A DNA stretch of 64,000 nt. Origin: Owenia fusiformis. Its lineage: Eukaryota > Annelida > Polychaeta > Sabellida > Oweniidae. The position numbers and the translations under genes are program-made. The notes beneath the pieces were generated by a model that did no database searches, had not been told where the DNA came from, and was given only the letters and a program-made list of their open reading frames with translations. The stretch covers positions 19,107,181 through 19,171,180 of the forward strand of contig CAIIXF020000010.1 in the NCBI GenBank assembly GCA_903813345.2, in the 5' to 3' direction. Positions 32,401-47,400 of this stretch are shown one piece after another (position 1 is the stretch's first letter; each line of letters starts with the position of its first letter).

Positions 32401-35400
32401 GGAGCATTAAAAATAAGATACAAATATCTAATGAAAGGAATCTTGTACTGTTACTTGTTCAACAGATTTAATCTACCAGATTCAGTTGATTGATTTACAA
32501 ATAAACACAAAGATAAGCATAAGTGATACTTTAATGTGAAGCATATCTCAACTTGCCATTCAGCCAGCCAACTTTGCCAATTTTGAAGTTATAAATTTTC
32601 GCAACCTTGAGAAAATGTTATCAAGTTGAACTTTTTTTTACAAATAATTAAAAAAAACTTGAATAAAAGTGAACAACAGTCTGTTAATCCAAAATGCTTT
32701 TGATCATCCTGATCATGTAATCATTCTTGAAGGTTGGTTAACTTAAATGTAGATTTGGAATCAAATAGTGATTCCAGTTCACTCTTTAATACCGATTAGG
32801 ATAATCGACAATAATCTGATTGGTGATTCATTTAATGTAATGATTTTTATGCGAAGTTGATGAAAAATAAATTGATTCATTCAGTATCAAAAAATTGGCA
32901 CATGCTCAGCTCAGCTCATAGATGTGTTATGCCATTTTATTTTATTAATAAGATGTATGTATGCTTCATTTGACCTTACCAAACTGCCTTAATAATGAGT
33001 TAAGATTGTGCCATAGTATTAATATCATAAAAACTCTGCCCAAAGCCCCATATACCCCTGACTTTGGCACATTGGTTGATAGTCTTGCGTTAAGAACCCT
33101 GCGTGCAGAGTCTAGTTAAACTACACTCTGCCTAGTAGAGACCATATTACAGTTTAGTAGCCCCGCCCTCAGGACGGGTACCGGTGACAGTTTGGGTACT
33201 AAAGCACTTCTGACCTACGTGCTGACCTTTCTTCCACCAATCAGCAAGCTTGAAGAAACATACGCTAAATGCATTCTAATTAAATATGCGCATGTCATTG
33301 GTCAATTCCGGGCTCAACGATGACATCAGAAGGAATGCCCATATATAGAACGTCGGTCAAATTTGGCCCACGAACACTGATTGGCGCGGTGAGTTCACAG
33401 GTTTATTTTAGTTTGAAAGAGTGAAGACGAAGCTCTCTTTTAAGAAGTGAAGTCAAACGGATGCAAAGGGTATGCGTTAAGCACATTTTCTTGGAAAGTG
33501 AATACTCAGGCAATGGTTTGATGAAAGACTAACCGCCATTCAACCTGTATGATATTTACATGCATTAGTGAAATACATGTAGTCATAAAAAAGATAATTC
33601 TTTCTGATCTGGAGCAATACGCATAGTTTGGCAGGAGCTCAAGTACTGGGAGGAAATGCTAGAAAATGATAGGGAAGGAATGCAGAATTATCAGATAAGT
33701 TCCTCTAGGTATGCTCTAAGCATATAACATAGTAATTAAACAATCCAAATTGTAATTCCCTCAGGCGGGTGCTGCATACTCTTATCATGCATGCATTCCT
33801 ATGGAAAGCATAAGCCAGGGTAAAATGAGTTAGATGTCGCTTAGATTATAGGTACAAAGTTATCAGAAAGAGTTCTTGGCAAAACTGATCAGAAACAAAA
33901 AGCAAAACACCAGTAATACAGTAAAACATGTGTAAGTTGAACACCATTGGTTCTAATAAAGTGTTCTCCTTTGGAGGTGTTCTACTTTCAGAGGTTTAAT
34001 AATGGGTCATTAGACTTATAAGGGGGTTTCACTTATAGAGGTGTTCCACTAAAAAGGGTTAACTGCATAAAGTTGATTTGTGCACATGTAAAAGGACTCA
34101 GATGGTTAGATCTGATATTTTTCTTAAATATTTATGACGAAAGTACTCTTATAATCTATCTTAAAGTGTCCCCCTCTCAGTATAATTGCAATCTTTATGT
34201 TGTTCTAGATTCACTTGCACCTTCCTCATGCCTAAAAGCCCTAAGCCCATGAATATAAAATTTATAAAAATATATAGTAGTTGATATGTTGATTTTCTTT
34301 TTTGTTAATTTCATTAATAGCTGGCAGTTAAAACAGGCCCATAGCCAGGATTTATGGGGGGGGCAGTTTTGCCAAGGGGGAGCTTTTTGACAGTTTTGGC
34401 AAAAAATCATGTAAAAAGTGCTCAGAATGGTGAAAAACTGCATGATTTTGAAAGAGAGGGGGAGCCACTCTCTCCGCTCTCCCCTTGGTTATGAGTATGT
34501 TAATAAGAGAGAAAAATATTTCAGCCAAATTATTCATCCTTCTTCAAAGGACTTCGTGTATGCTTATGGAAAGAAGTGAAATACCTTTGAACCAAAGATG
34601 AAATTATTATTCTGAAACAATTTAGGGGATGATTCACTCTGATCTGTATGGAAAGTTAAAAATTTCTACCCTGCTCAAGAGATCAGGTTATAAACCACTC
34701 TAATCTGTGTTTAGATTGGAATAAATAAGTACTTAATGGCAGAGTGGTGGTAAGGTTACATCACCCTGAAACCACAAAGCTTTAATTCACCATCCCAAAG
34801 TTGTAAGATAAACATACAAAGAATGTTAAGTCTTGATTGCTTTTTTAATTGGAAATAATTCAACAATAAAATAGCCAGTAGATACAGAGTGAGAACATGC
34901 AACTCAAGTGAACACATTTCTCTTATGAATGCTTAATTGAACACTACCCACTGTCTTTAGAATCAGTTGAGCAAAAGAGCATACTTTGAATAATATTTCA
35001 CAGGATTTAAGCTATAATCCAAATGAGTTACTATGGGAATCACTTGGTTCTAATAGGAATGTAGATCATGATCGATAGATTGTTCTTCAATTTAATGCAC
35101 AATGCGTGTATTGAGTGAGCAATCTGCTAGGATAGTCGTAGGCCTTGAGCATTTTCATGCTTGATAAAAAAAGTTTGAAAGATATATTTTCTCTATCTTT
35201 TTATTATTTTATCTTGCAAACATTGTTGAATGGTAAAAACCAGTGTCTAATCAGATTTAATGGTAAAATCAGTATAGGTAGATATCTTGATTTATTTAAT
35301 CATTTACCATCAATTTTACACTTCATTTAAATAGTAATCATTCCTAAATAAGATTGTGAGAACAGTTGAATCTGTCAAGTGGAACACCTCTATAAGTAGA

Positions 35401-38400
35401 ACACCTATGTTATTTGAACACTTTTCAGTCATGTGATATATTGGAGAAGAACACACCCTTAATAAATCACGTTTTAAGTAGAACACCTCTGTAAGCTGAA
35501 TACTTTTTATTAAGTCATGTGGTTTAGAATTAATATTGGACCTCTATAAACATGATAAAGGGAACACATTCTTAATGAAACAAGTCAGGACTGAGAAGAA
35601 ATGAGAAGTCATGGTTTATCATGATGGGGTCCAGAGATTTGGTAGAGCTCTTAGAGCCTAGTCCAATCATTTTGCACTCAGTGGAATCCATGGATCCAGG
35701 GCAGAAAACTCATCTCATGTACGCAAACCATGATTACCTGAAGTTAACATGTATGGAGGAAAGAAAGAAAACCCAAAGCAAATGAAGATCAGCCCATGCA
35801 TAAAGATCATGGTCCTTATTTGTATGAACTAGACTTTCTGTGAAGAAGTAAAGAATAAAAATTCATTAAAATAGTTGAAGTTAATCTTTCAAATAAAGTA
35901 TAGTACACATCAATTCATCAGAATATTGGTTCCTTTTTAAAAACCAGAATGAGTTTTAAATCACAGGTTGTACTCAACAGGAAATATCATAAGTGCATCT
36001 CGACTCATCCAAGGCATTTAAAAAGAAAGGCAATTAGTCTCAGTAGGTCATAAGAAGCCATTTGGCTTTTCTAATATATCGTAGTATTTATGAAGGAGAC
36101 TACGTTTTCCTTAGACCCCGATTTGTATCTAGCAGCTGAGAAAAACATGTTACAATAGATTTGTATGTTTGAACACTTACTTAGCTCATCTGAACAAATC
36201 CTACTTTTTTTCATCGACTCCCATGTAAAAAATATTGAAATGTGATTGTCTCCTAAACTGAACAGATTTCACTGTATCATGCTTTTTGAAAGCTCCATCT
36301 TCAAAGATATTAAGTTTTTGACCTTGGTGTGGATTGTCACTTTTTGTTGCTAATTATTTCCAGATTGTTATTTCAATGACTTACCACAATAAGCACATGT
36401 AGACTAATTAACACTTATCTTAAATCTTTCAATATTCCTGTATTTCATGTAGCTTTAAGTGCCCCACATAACATTCATCAAAGTCAATTTATGTAAACAT
36501 GATTTTCAAGGTATCTTACATACATACATATATGAACTGAAACATAACATTGGGAAAATAGATGCTGTTGGTCAACTTATTTTAGTGTAACCTTTCAATA
36601 CAATTTGGTATAATGATTTTGCTTCTTAAAAGAGAGCTTCATCTACATATGCACTACACTGCTATGCTCAGGGTAACATAGATCATACTGAGCAGTCAAA
36701 TGTGAGACTCTTTTGATAAGTGACAACAAAGCGGGAGACACTGACATGATTGAAAGGCAATATAATTAAAATTCAACACGTTTGAAATTAGAGTTGAATT
36801 ATTTTATTTCCGGTTGATATAACGTCGTAACGTTAGTGAAATCGAACGCGATTTCAACTGATTGGATAACATGATGTGATCATGAGTAGGTTATGTGAGT
36901 AGATGCACGATATGATCGTGTTATTCTGCGAGCAGCAACCGAAGCGTTTATACACAGTTTTAGTTTATGTTGTAAGTTGTCATACAACGGATTCGAAAAT
37001 TTAGTTTTATTGTTCGAGGAGGCATACCTTTTTCCCTTTCGAAGTCACAAAGATTTTGATCTGGGTTTTAACGGTGTCAGGTCGATAAACTAACGTTTTT
37101 CATATTGAAGTTAGTGAACACTTTCTTGTAAGTGCTTTTGACCAAATCAACGTTTTTGAATTAAGTATATGTGTTCTGACGTTGATGTAACCTGTTCCCA
37201 TTTATTACTATCTTGGGAAGTATATTTTTCTGCAATTATTACAATGCATTGCATAATATAGGATGTTAATTAAAACAATTAGATATTAGGTTTCTTTGAA
37301 GCAATTATGTAATTTGCATATAAATCTGAATCTCAAGGCATGGTTTAATTTTTACTGACAGCGCATTGTATCTTAGCGAATAAACATGTATTTAAGTGCG
37401 TTTCTGTCATATTGTTTCGAGGAAGGCACAAAGTTTTGCTTTTTAAGATATTGATTATATTCGAAAGGCCTTTATATTTTTAGATATATGTAATATCTAT
37501 TTCCAGAAGGGCATCAAGTCTTGGTATTTTAAGATGATAGTTTTCATCAACAACATTTACAGTAGTTGTTTTATATTAATGTGACAAACACATTAAGAGA
37601 AGTGCTTGTCAGCTAATTGCATTTTATATTAAACAGTTTTTATAGTATTTAGATTTTACAACGTTTCCAAGAGTTGTACTTTTGCTTTTGTTGCAATACG
37701 AGACCAGTTGGTATAAGGGTTTGCAAAGCATGGTGCTTTCCAGATTTTATATTTTTCATCACAAAAGGTCGTAGGATTTTTGTATACGTTCGTTCGTGTA
37801 TTGTGATAATCACGGAATTTTTGTCTATTGTGACCAACAATGTCGCATATTACGACAGTCTGTTAAAGAAGTAAGTTTCATTTCAGTTACGTTTTTTTGC
37901 CAAGAGGCAATGATATGGTTACAGTGCAAGTCTGTAGACAGTTATTTAGATTATTGTTAATATGTATTAATGACAGTTTGTGATTACTGTATTAGATAGT
38001 GAGGTATATTACTCACAGATTTTGCATAGTGCTAGAAGGCACTATATACGTGTATGGTCCTTATACAAGTTTTTTATAGTGCAAGTTGACAGATACAGTC
38101 ACAATTTAGAATTTGGTTTATTCCGAAATTTGTGAATTTATTTGAGATCTTTGACGTGTTAACAAACGTGTAGCCACAATGGCTTTAATGACAGTTGATC
38201 ATTGGTTTTGGGTTGTTGGATTTAGATGTTTTAATTATACGGTGCCTTATTGATGTCTTGAAGGCAGTTAACATCGTAAATCAGCAGCGAGGTTGAGAGC
38301 CGAGGACGGATGTTGGGTATATTTGAACCTAAGAGGTTTCTGGCATTAATGCCATCGGCATCGTGGCCGCTATGACATTGGCATCGTGGCCGTCATAGGT

Positions 38401-41400
38401 ACCTGGATGCATCGCGAACTGGCTTCATTTTTTCATTTTTTCACTCATTCTTTGTACCAGATGTACTTAACGCTTTTCCAATAAACGCGGGCTGCTGGCT
38501 CCAATTTAATCCTATAATATATGTGATATTATGTTGTGTGGTTTGTGGTGAAGACTGTTTAATTAGGAAATAAGGTACATATTATTGTGCATTAAGAACT
38601 ATGTCAGGTTGAACTACCTAAAAGGGTAATAAAAATAATACATGAGGCATAAAAAACAGCTGGGGTATTCTGGAGTATTAAATATTTGCTCTATTGATAA
38701 AGACTTTAGGATGTTAGTGAATACAGCTGAAAGTAGTTGGACAGGAGATGGTGTCTTATGTCTATGTTTTGGCTTACCTTGTAAGGTAAAATACTGGGTT
38801 ATCTTTAATCAAGCCAGGCCTTCTCAAGAGAGATGCATCCTTTTATCAGTTACTTTCTAGTATTAGGCTGAGATGGTTTGAGTGTAAGAGTGGCCAAGCC
38901 TGGTGATGAAGCAGTTCCACTTACCTGCTGTAGACCCTTACAAATGCATTCATCCCTTCTTAAAAGTTCTTATTCTATCCTCCTTAATCCTTCTGGATTA
39001 AATCTATGATCGTCTTAGAATCTTTTTCCATTTTGACATGTATTTTTACAGTTTTAGATGCAGAGTAGAATAAAGAAAATTAAACCCCTCACCATTTAAT
39101 CATTTTTGAAAAAATGCAACAAAAGTTATCTGCAAGGGTCTTTCTTTCCAGCATCTTCACTGATGAGGATTATATACTTTCCAGGTAAACAGATGTTGGA
39201 ACATATAGTGTGGTTGGGTGGGGGTCTATCAGAGATCTTTTGATTTATTATACAGATGTATACATGAAGGTTTTTTCAATGTGGGAGGAGGGAACGGGGT
39301 ATTTGGATTTCTTGTACATTGGTTTTAGAGCCCTTATACCTCATTATAATGAGTTCTCAATTAGATCAGAAAGTTTTGAATTCACTTTACTTTGACTATT
39401 TATTCATGCATTATGCCCTATGTTAATAGACCCCATACTTCATGAAGATGGAGTCACAGGTATGGTTGTCTCTCTGTCGGACCCACTATGTGGTTTGCAT
39501 TAATGTGAAGTATAAACATTGGTGTAATCGCAGAACCAGACAGGATGTTGCTATATAAGCCTGATTTTCAAGCGAAGAATATCGGAAACAGGATGAATGA
39601 TATCTCAAGAAAATGCCAAACATTTTTTAGACTTCTGGTAGTTTATATGTACAGAATGTATATGTCAGATTTTAATTTATCTGGGTTATTTTCACAACAT
39701 TTTCTTAATCAAGTGATCAACCAATGATTTATCAATATTATTTATCAAATATCTTCTTCTCATTCATTACTTATCTTCTTTAATTAAAAAAACAGGTTTG
39801 TCAAAGTCAGAAATTCCTTTTTGAGAAATGATATTTAGTATGTGAAATTGGTTTCTTTCATCATTCAAACCGAAATGTTATTTTAGTTGCCATTCAAACA
39901 AATGAGTTCATCAGACTAATGGTCTTGACATGTAAAGATTGTGGGAAGATTGCATTGTCTTAGGCCATTAGAAGTAGATGCTTTGTTTTATGTCCTGGCA
40001 CAAAAATCCAAATAATGCAAGGGTACAAGAAAAATAAACACTTACCTTATATTTGCAAATGCAATTAACGCCTGTCGGCTACCAGATTAACCTAATATTT
40101 TATGACCAGCTCATTTCATTATGAATGAAATAGTGGCAGGTACTATTCATATTTAAATGAGTTTCCAGTAAAATTAAGTACGTTTGGCTTGGCTTCATTT
40201 TGGCTTCATAATCGGCTTCATATTGGCTTCATAATCAGTTTCATATTAATGATTTTTAGATGTTTTGTTAAAAATAGGCCATGAGATGTAAAACAATGAA
40301 TCTACTTCTTATGGCCTTATTATCAATTTCTTTAAAGTCATATATCAGCTAAGCAATGATGCTGCTTGACCCATCCTTGGTCCAAGGGTATTTCACTTCT
40401 TTCCTTGAAAAAGTAATGAAGGATAACTTGACCTCATATGCCAAGGATCTTCTTAGTCATCCAATCAGAAAAATACATATTTACCCTCAACCCTTGATAC
40501 CCCTTTAATTTCTGGTTTAATGCTGAAAATGCTGTAATATCAGGTTTAACTTTCGGTGGTCATTTTCCTAGATAGTACGAGTACAAGCATAGTACGTGTA
40601 TCTGTATACAATTATCCAAGATGGTTGTTCAATAACCCATATATTACTCTGTGACTGTTACCTAGTATGTTTAGACTTTTGCAAGGTAAGTATGGATGTA
40701 ATAGTCGTTATGAAGTCAAGTATTCTCAGAGCCTAATCACGCATCGTCTGAGATCCCAAAGGCCAGTTTTAGAAAAATTAATTCTAACGCTATTGTCTCT
40801 CTATGAATAATATATAGCCTGCGTAAGTAAAGAACACTGTTGGATTAACCTTTGTGATTATTGGATTGCTCCTATATATTCCCATATTGATGCAATAAGA
40901 AATCGTGCTTTGACTTAAAGGACGGACTTTTGAACTTACTGAGAAGATCATCTCTTTTCCAACTAAAATTAGGGATATGTAACAAAAAGAAATTGAGAAT
41001 AAAGGGATGTTTACCACATAAAAACACAAAAAACAACTGAGGTTATCATATATGTGTACATGCTTAATATGTGTCATTCTCTCCTTCTTTTTGTCCTTAG
41101 ACTTACTTGGTTATTGGCAACCATATCTCATTAATTATACCTGTTAAGACTAAATATTTTTGACTGGATTAATAAAACAAAAATATCTCTTGCATATTCT
41201 GTGAAAATGTCATTAGAATGAGTATATTCTTAGTTTGAAAAATCAAAATTAGAGAAGTATGAGAACTTCTACCCTTTGCATTCGTTCGACTTCATTTCTT
41301 AAAAGAGAGCTTCGTCTTCACTCTTTCACAATAAATCTCTGATCTCGCTGAGCCAATCAGAGTTCGTCGTTGAAATATGGACGACTTTATATATGGTAAT

Positions 41401-44400
41401 TTTCTTTGACATCTCCGCATTCAATTAATGATCACGTATTTAGCACGCGTTCCTTCCACTTTGCTGATTGGTTGAGAAAGGTTCAGTGTGGTAGATTTGA
41501 AATTATTTATTACCCAGGCTGTCACAGGCACCAATTTTCGGGGCGGAGCTGCTAAACTGTAATATTCTCTATACTAGGCAGAGGGTGGTTATAACTTCTT
41601 GATCATCCCTCATTTAATACAGCATACAAAAGTATAAAGGCAATTCTAAACATATCTGAAACCTAGGTCCATATGAAACAGGGTTAGCAGAAAATGTGAA
41701 TTTCATACTGATTCTTCAAATCGCAACATGTCCCTATAAATCTCGATCCGATAAATCTCATTAACTGAACCGTTCAGAGCAAAGTAAATTGAATATTAAA
41801 TCCTGCCATTACGGCTGATAGCAAAATTACTGCTATCAAAAATAATATGGCTATTATAGAAAATTGTGTTGGTCGATATTCTTTTGGCAGTTTGCTGATG
41901 TAATTATGGCTTAATAGTGTATTTTATTCCTTTGTTCTTGATATTTGAAATATCGGTGTAATAGATTATACCTAATCGGAAATTGGATTTAGCCTGGTGT
42001 TTTCCTGTGATGAGCGACAGGGAGGGAGTGAACTTCCCAGGCATTATTGGTAGCCATTTTTTGTTCTGTATAGGAAATTAAAACCATAATGTTAACTTAT
42101 AGATATCAAATACGTCTAATGTTTTCTTCTGCCCATAGCACAGGGACTATAAGGACCTCATCATACTGTTACCTTGCTCATTATATCATCAGCTCAATGA
42201 ATGGGCTCACTCTCTGGTGCGTGCAACCCCTCACTTAAGCTATGCTATCGTAAACAAGATGACATCATAAGTCATACCTGAGCACAATGTGGATATATCA
42301 AAAATACTGCAACCAAAAAGGATGAAATTATTCATAATCTTTTATTTGCACCACATAATTACTTTTATTGGTAACAGCATAATATTTTATAACCAAAGGG
42401 TATTGTTCTATTTTACATAATATTGATAATGGTTTTAATAATGCATCGCAATGAAATCAATTAGTTATCGAAATACATCTAGAAAATCAGAATATTATGG
42501 TAAAAAACTTGTGATTTCAACAGAGTGAATAAATGTTAATACAGGCATTTATCTGGAACAATATCACTTATATCATTCTGATATACATCTTTCTGTTTCA
42601 CTAGAAATGTGGCTGAGAAGAATTGAGATGTTAAGGTTTATTATGATGAAGATTTATAGCTTTAATCATGATACCATGTGCTAAGTATGCTATAAAGATC
42701 ACAATCATGCAGATCTACCTTAATCATTTGGCTGCAACCTGTGAATGTAAAACATTATTTTGTATTATACTGGTGAAAAGGGCATATTACAAGTCAATAA
42801 TATGACTAAATATGACTTACATCTCATGACTTTTGAGGGATATGATTTTTTATTCATGAGTGGAACATAGCGCAAGTGCATACCAAAATTATCTTGTATT
42901 GTTATCCCATACATTTAGAATCTGTAGGAGAAATAAAGTTTTTCATAACATAATCATTATAATCTTTACATTTGAATTTTAATTATAGTAATGATAAAAT
43001 TTATTCAGTTTCAGATCTTTGGCTATTAATAACATATTGTTATAGTCTCCAACCTGTTTTGTGGATCGCATACTCAGCAGTTGGTGTTCAGTATTTGATA
43101 CATGTAACAAATGGCATGAGGTGACATTTTGCATGTTTTATGATGCCTTGTGAATGTTTTTCTCCTAAATGTAGCCATGGAAATATCTTTGAGTTCATTT
43201 ATTTTCTAAAAGGATATTATGTCACAAGAGAGACTTTAACAATTATGTTTTTGTACTTACAGAGCAATCTGATGTCAGAGAGGTGCTTTTAGAAGGAAGG
43301 AGGCATGAATTCTCTTTCTCATTTGAACTGCCCATTGAGTAAGTTAAGTTTTTGATCATTTTGGGTCATTGTTCAGTCAACTTTTTAATCTTTTGTATAT
43401 GAATTGTTAACATATGAGTATGTGAAAAACTTTGATAAATATTATAAATTAATTGATTAATTGATTGACTACACAAGTAAATATTTGAGTAAATTCATAC
43501 TTCAGTAAATAGTGTCAACATTTTAGTAAACATAAATTCATCTGAATAAATACTGTACCGGTATACCATAAAATACATAAAATGGTTGACATTTTCATGT
43601 TGAACCACATTGCACATATAACATAATTTTGATTTGTTGTCAATGATATTGTCTATTAACTTTTTGAACTAATATACAATATATAAGCACAAATGCCAAA
43701 AGGGAAGGGTGACTAAAAACTTTAAAGAAACCCAACAAGAAAAGCAAACTGTAAGTGTAAATCTGTCATAAGAAAAGTAGACCCTACATATCCCAAAACC
43801 ATGATCTAACGTGAAAAGAAACAATGTCTAACATCCCCCTCCCCCCTAGAGACAACAAAAATGATAGAGGTAACACTTATGTATTTTTTTTACTTTAGAG
43901 GTATATCCACATCATTTGAGGGTAAACATGGCAGTGTTAGATACTGGCTGAAGGCAGAGATGGACAAACCATGGTCTTTCAACCATAAAACCAAGAAGGC
44001 ATTCACAGTCATCAGCCCCATTGACATTAACAAACCAGAGTATCAGGTTAGCTTTGAATTCTTATAACCACTTGTGGTGGAGACATTGTTATAACCACTT
44101 GTGGTGGAGACATCGTTATAGTCTCTGTGGACAATATTCAGTGGTCGGTGTCTGTATCAAATGGCAGGTAGTGACATTTTGTATGTTAATGCCTTGTTTA
44201 ACATTGTTTTATTTATTTTAAAAAAGATATTTACATAATGGTGACAAAGATACCTCCAGAGATTTAACAAATGTAGCCTCTAAGTGAAGCTTTTGTGGCC
44301 TTAGAAGTTTGAACGTGGTAACTTTATGGTGTGAGATTAGTCATATGGGAAAATATCGAGGATAATCACCATGGTTGAGACATCATGAAAAGAATCGATG

Positions 44401-47400
44401 ATCTAAAACCAACTTAGTGTATTCAGTTCAACATTTTGATATACTTAATTGAATTAAAGCACCACTTTCTGACCACAAGGCTCTTCTTTCTAATTTAGTG
44501 ACATTTTAATTCATTAAATGAAATAAAGCTGTTCTAATTGAACTCTGGTGGCTTACTTTATTGATTTGTATATCTGAGTCTATCATGCAGGTGGGACAGA
44601 GGATCATTACAGTAAAGCAATTTGAATCCTTGATCTGATTGATATATTGACTGGGCCATTTGCAGCTTACAATTGACATGCAAACATTTTTTTCCTTAAT
44701 GTCACCTTTAATTACCTTACCAAAGTGAGTCAGTCCATTCTTAATTTTGATATTTTACTTTCTAAATTCCTATGTAATATGAAGTACAATACAGTTTGAT
44801 GATCTGCTATGAAAGCAGTGAAGGACCGATCTTGAAGGATGTGATGAAGGATGATTGAGTCTTTATGGATGCACTATTGAATCTAGGATCTATGGAGGAA
44901 AGATATCTGTATTTAATTCATGTGCATGGCTTCATGACTACATTGTTTTATGATTGTCAGTTTAGTCTAGCTCCTCCTAGCTCTAAGTCCTTGTCAACTG
45001 TATGAGAAGGTGTTAAGTCAAGGAGATGGGGGGGTGTCATAGAGGCTTGTAGCTTGACTAATGTCAGTTGTAAAGTCCATATTAACTTCATGACTTCATG
45101 ACTACATTGTTTTATGCCTGGGTCACATTTGCTCCGATCCATCTGCTGGGCGTCTGGCCGATTGAGCGTTTTGCTCAATATTGTATTCAATTTTGAACAA
45201 AATACTCAATCGGCCAGGCGCCGTAGTGAAAATCGGAGCAAATGTGACCAAGGCATTACCCATGCAAATCAGAGGAATCATATTTCAACCAATTGTTGAA
45301 TAGTGTACCTCTGCTACTATTGTGATGATGTTAAACTGGATAATAATCCTACCAGTCAAACCTACAAACAAATCATTTAGAATTTTAGGGGAATTATTTG
45401 ACTTTGAAACATGAATGTTTAATATGACTCCTGTATAAAGGTAGTGTTAAAGAAGGTTTTTATAATGTCATCATGCCATAATACATCTAGCCATTGGGAC
45501 ATGACACACCATAGATGACTAATCATTGCATATAATATGCTTGTTATACTTCATATTTAGAATGTAAAACCAATCAATCTGTCATTGCCCATCTCTTGTG
45601 TCTACTTAATATTAGAACATCAATACATCATTATGTAACATTTCGTACTTGCCATTTGGATATTATTTGCAAAAATATAAAATAACAAACTTTTTATTTG
45701 ACGCGGACTGCCAACAGAAATCTCATTAATAAAATTACATCTTCCTTTTTGCGTGTATTCTATGAATCAGCCCTAGCAATGTTTGATTTCAGCTCTTTAA
45801 AAGAAAGCTTTATCAACATAAATGTACAAGCTCTTAAGCTCGGGCTATATTGTTTTTCATAAATTCTCTATTTCACGTTTTATTCCCTGTACAATTATAC
45901 ACCATGCATCAGCGAACTATGACATTTAAGAGGTCAGTAAATCATGATGAATTGTGGGATAACTTGTTTCTTACATGAATTATTATGTCAGGCGGCCTGC
46001 GTATACACAATAACTGCATTGCTGCATCAAGAACTAATTATCCCTACAATAGTAGACTCTTGCTTGTTATTTAGTATTTGTTCATTGATGAATCATACAT
46101 TTAGTATATAAAATATTGCAATTTGAAAAGTGATTTTCATTAAATCATACAAAGGCAGTATGATAAATGTGTCATGTTTCCTGGAAATTAAACTGCTTAA
46201 CTTACAAGAAGCCAAAGGTTTACCGAAGCCACCCTTATACAAATTTACTGGCTGTCACAGCCCGCTGTCACAGCGCTCTCACAGCCCGCTGTCACAGCGC
46301 TCTTGCAGCACGCTGTCACAGCGCTCTCGCAGCCCGCTGTCACAGCGCTCTCGCAGCCCGCTGTCACAGCGCTCTCACAGCCCGCTGTCACAGCGCTGCG
46401 ACAGCGCTCTCACAGCGCTGTGACAGCGCTCTCAAAGCGCTGTGACAGCCCATCGGAATGTACCATGCAAATGAGGTTGCGACAGCGCTGTCACAGCATT
46501 GCCATATATGGCATTGATTATGATATCCTTCATACACATAAATCTTAATTACCCATAGCCTATAAATTTAAATATCTTTAAAACGTTTCAAATTATAAAT
46601 TTCAAATTCAGCATGGAAAAAGTAGATTCTAGGCTTGTAATAGTAGTAATAGGTTATCAAAATTAAAAAATAACTGTTACATCTTACCAGTCACACTGTT
46701 AAACCTGGCCAGTCACTATTTTTGCTGCATACATACCAATATTAATATGAATCCCATTAACGAAATTGATAACTCTATTTGACTAGTTGACTAAACTTTA
46801 ATAAGAAACGATTTTAAAAATATGGGTTGAGATTGGAGTGCCTGCTAAGGGGAGCAATTATTAGCTATTTCTTTTGTTTCCAACCTTTATTATTACCAGT
46901 TATTACCACCTTGCCGGGCCAGTTCTAGGGGTTTTAGTGCTAGTTTAGAAGGCATTCATTTTACTATATCGACCTGAGAAATGTGTGACGTCATAGTGGT
47001 GGTCCATATGGACCGGTCTAGAATATATTCTGGACCGGCAATTTTTCCCCGGGAAATTAGATATCGTTCAATGCGTAAGATTTTCTTGCTATTTCAGCCC
47101 TGGTCGTCAATGATGGTAATAATACTAATAACGTCATTTCTGCGAGCAATATAGTGAAATATTGGACCTTGGGCCTTCGGCCCAATATTTCACTATATTG
47201 CCCTTAGAAATGACATTATTGTACTATTATTTGACAAGTTTCATAAACAATTACTCTCTTTGACTTGATCGACTTAGCTAACATTTGCCAATCCAACTGC
47301 TGCCAACTCATTTATATTCATATTTAAATGAACTGGCCTTGAAATTAGCTGGAGTTTGTTTTCCTTATGACTGGCAGGAGAGGGAGGAGGGGTGAACCAA

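Larger units (their letters stand above)
26441..43262 (+). other. Arrestin intron 1 (16.8 kb)
   Basis: No coding exon is seen. The short open frames (for example 26551-26769 and 30838-31290) lack recognisable domains and conserved starts. Apart from the listed miniature elements and the E1/E2 repeats, it is unique AT-rich DNA. The 26.6-31.1 kb part shows nothing I can annotate except a poly-G run near 29370. Confidence 0.7.

Noticed and set aside
33400-33480. Histone-type 3' stem-loop or small nuclear RNA near the AAGCTCTCTTTTAAG core
   Set aside because: The hairpin does not match the histone stem-loop and no snRNA motif could be seen.
32147-35600. Possible CRISPR-like or gene-regulatory array of GAACACC repeats
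   Set aside because: Eukaryotic context and inverted CAGTAAAACC ends show these are miniature transposons with internal sub-repeats.
46130-46548. Three overlapping + strand open frames with SPLSQRS or ARCHSAL repeats
   Set aside because: They are translations of a GC-rich minisatellite whose unit is free of stops; all frames are equally open.
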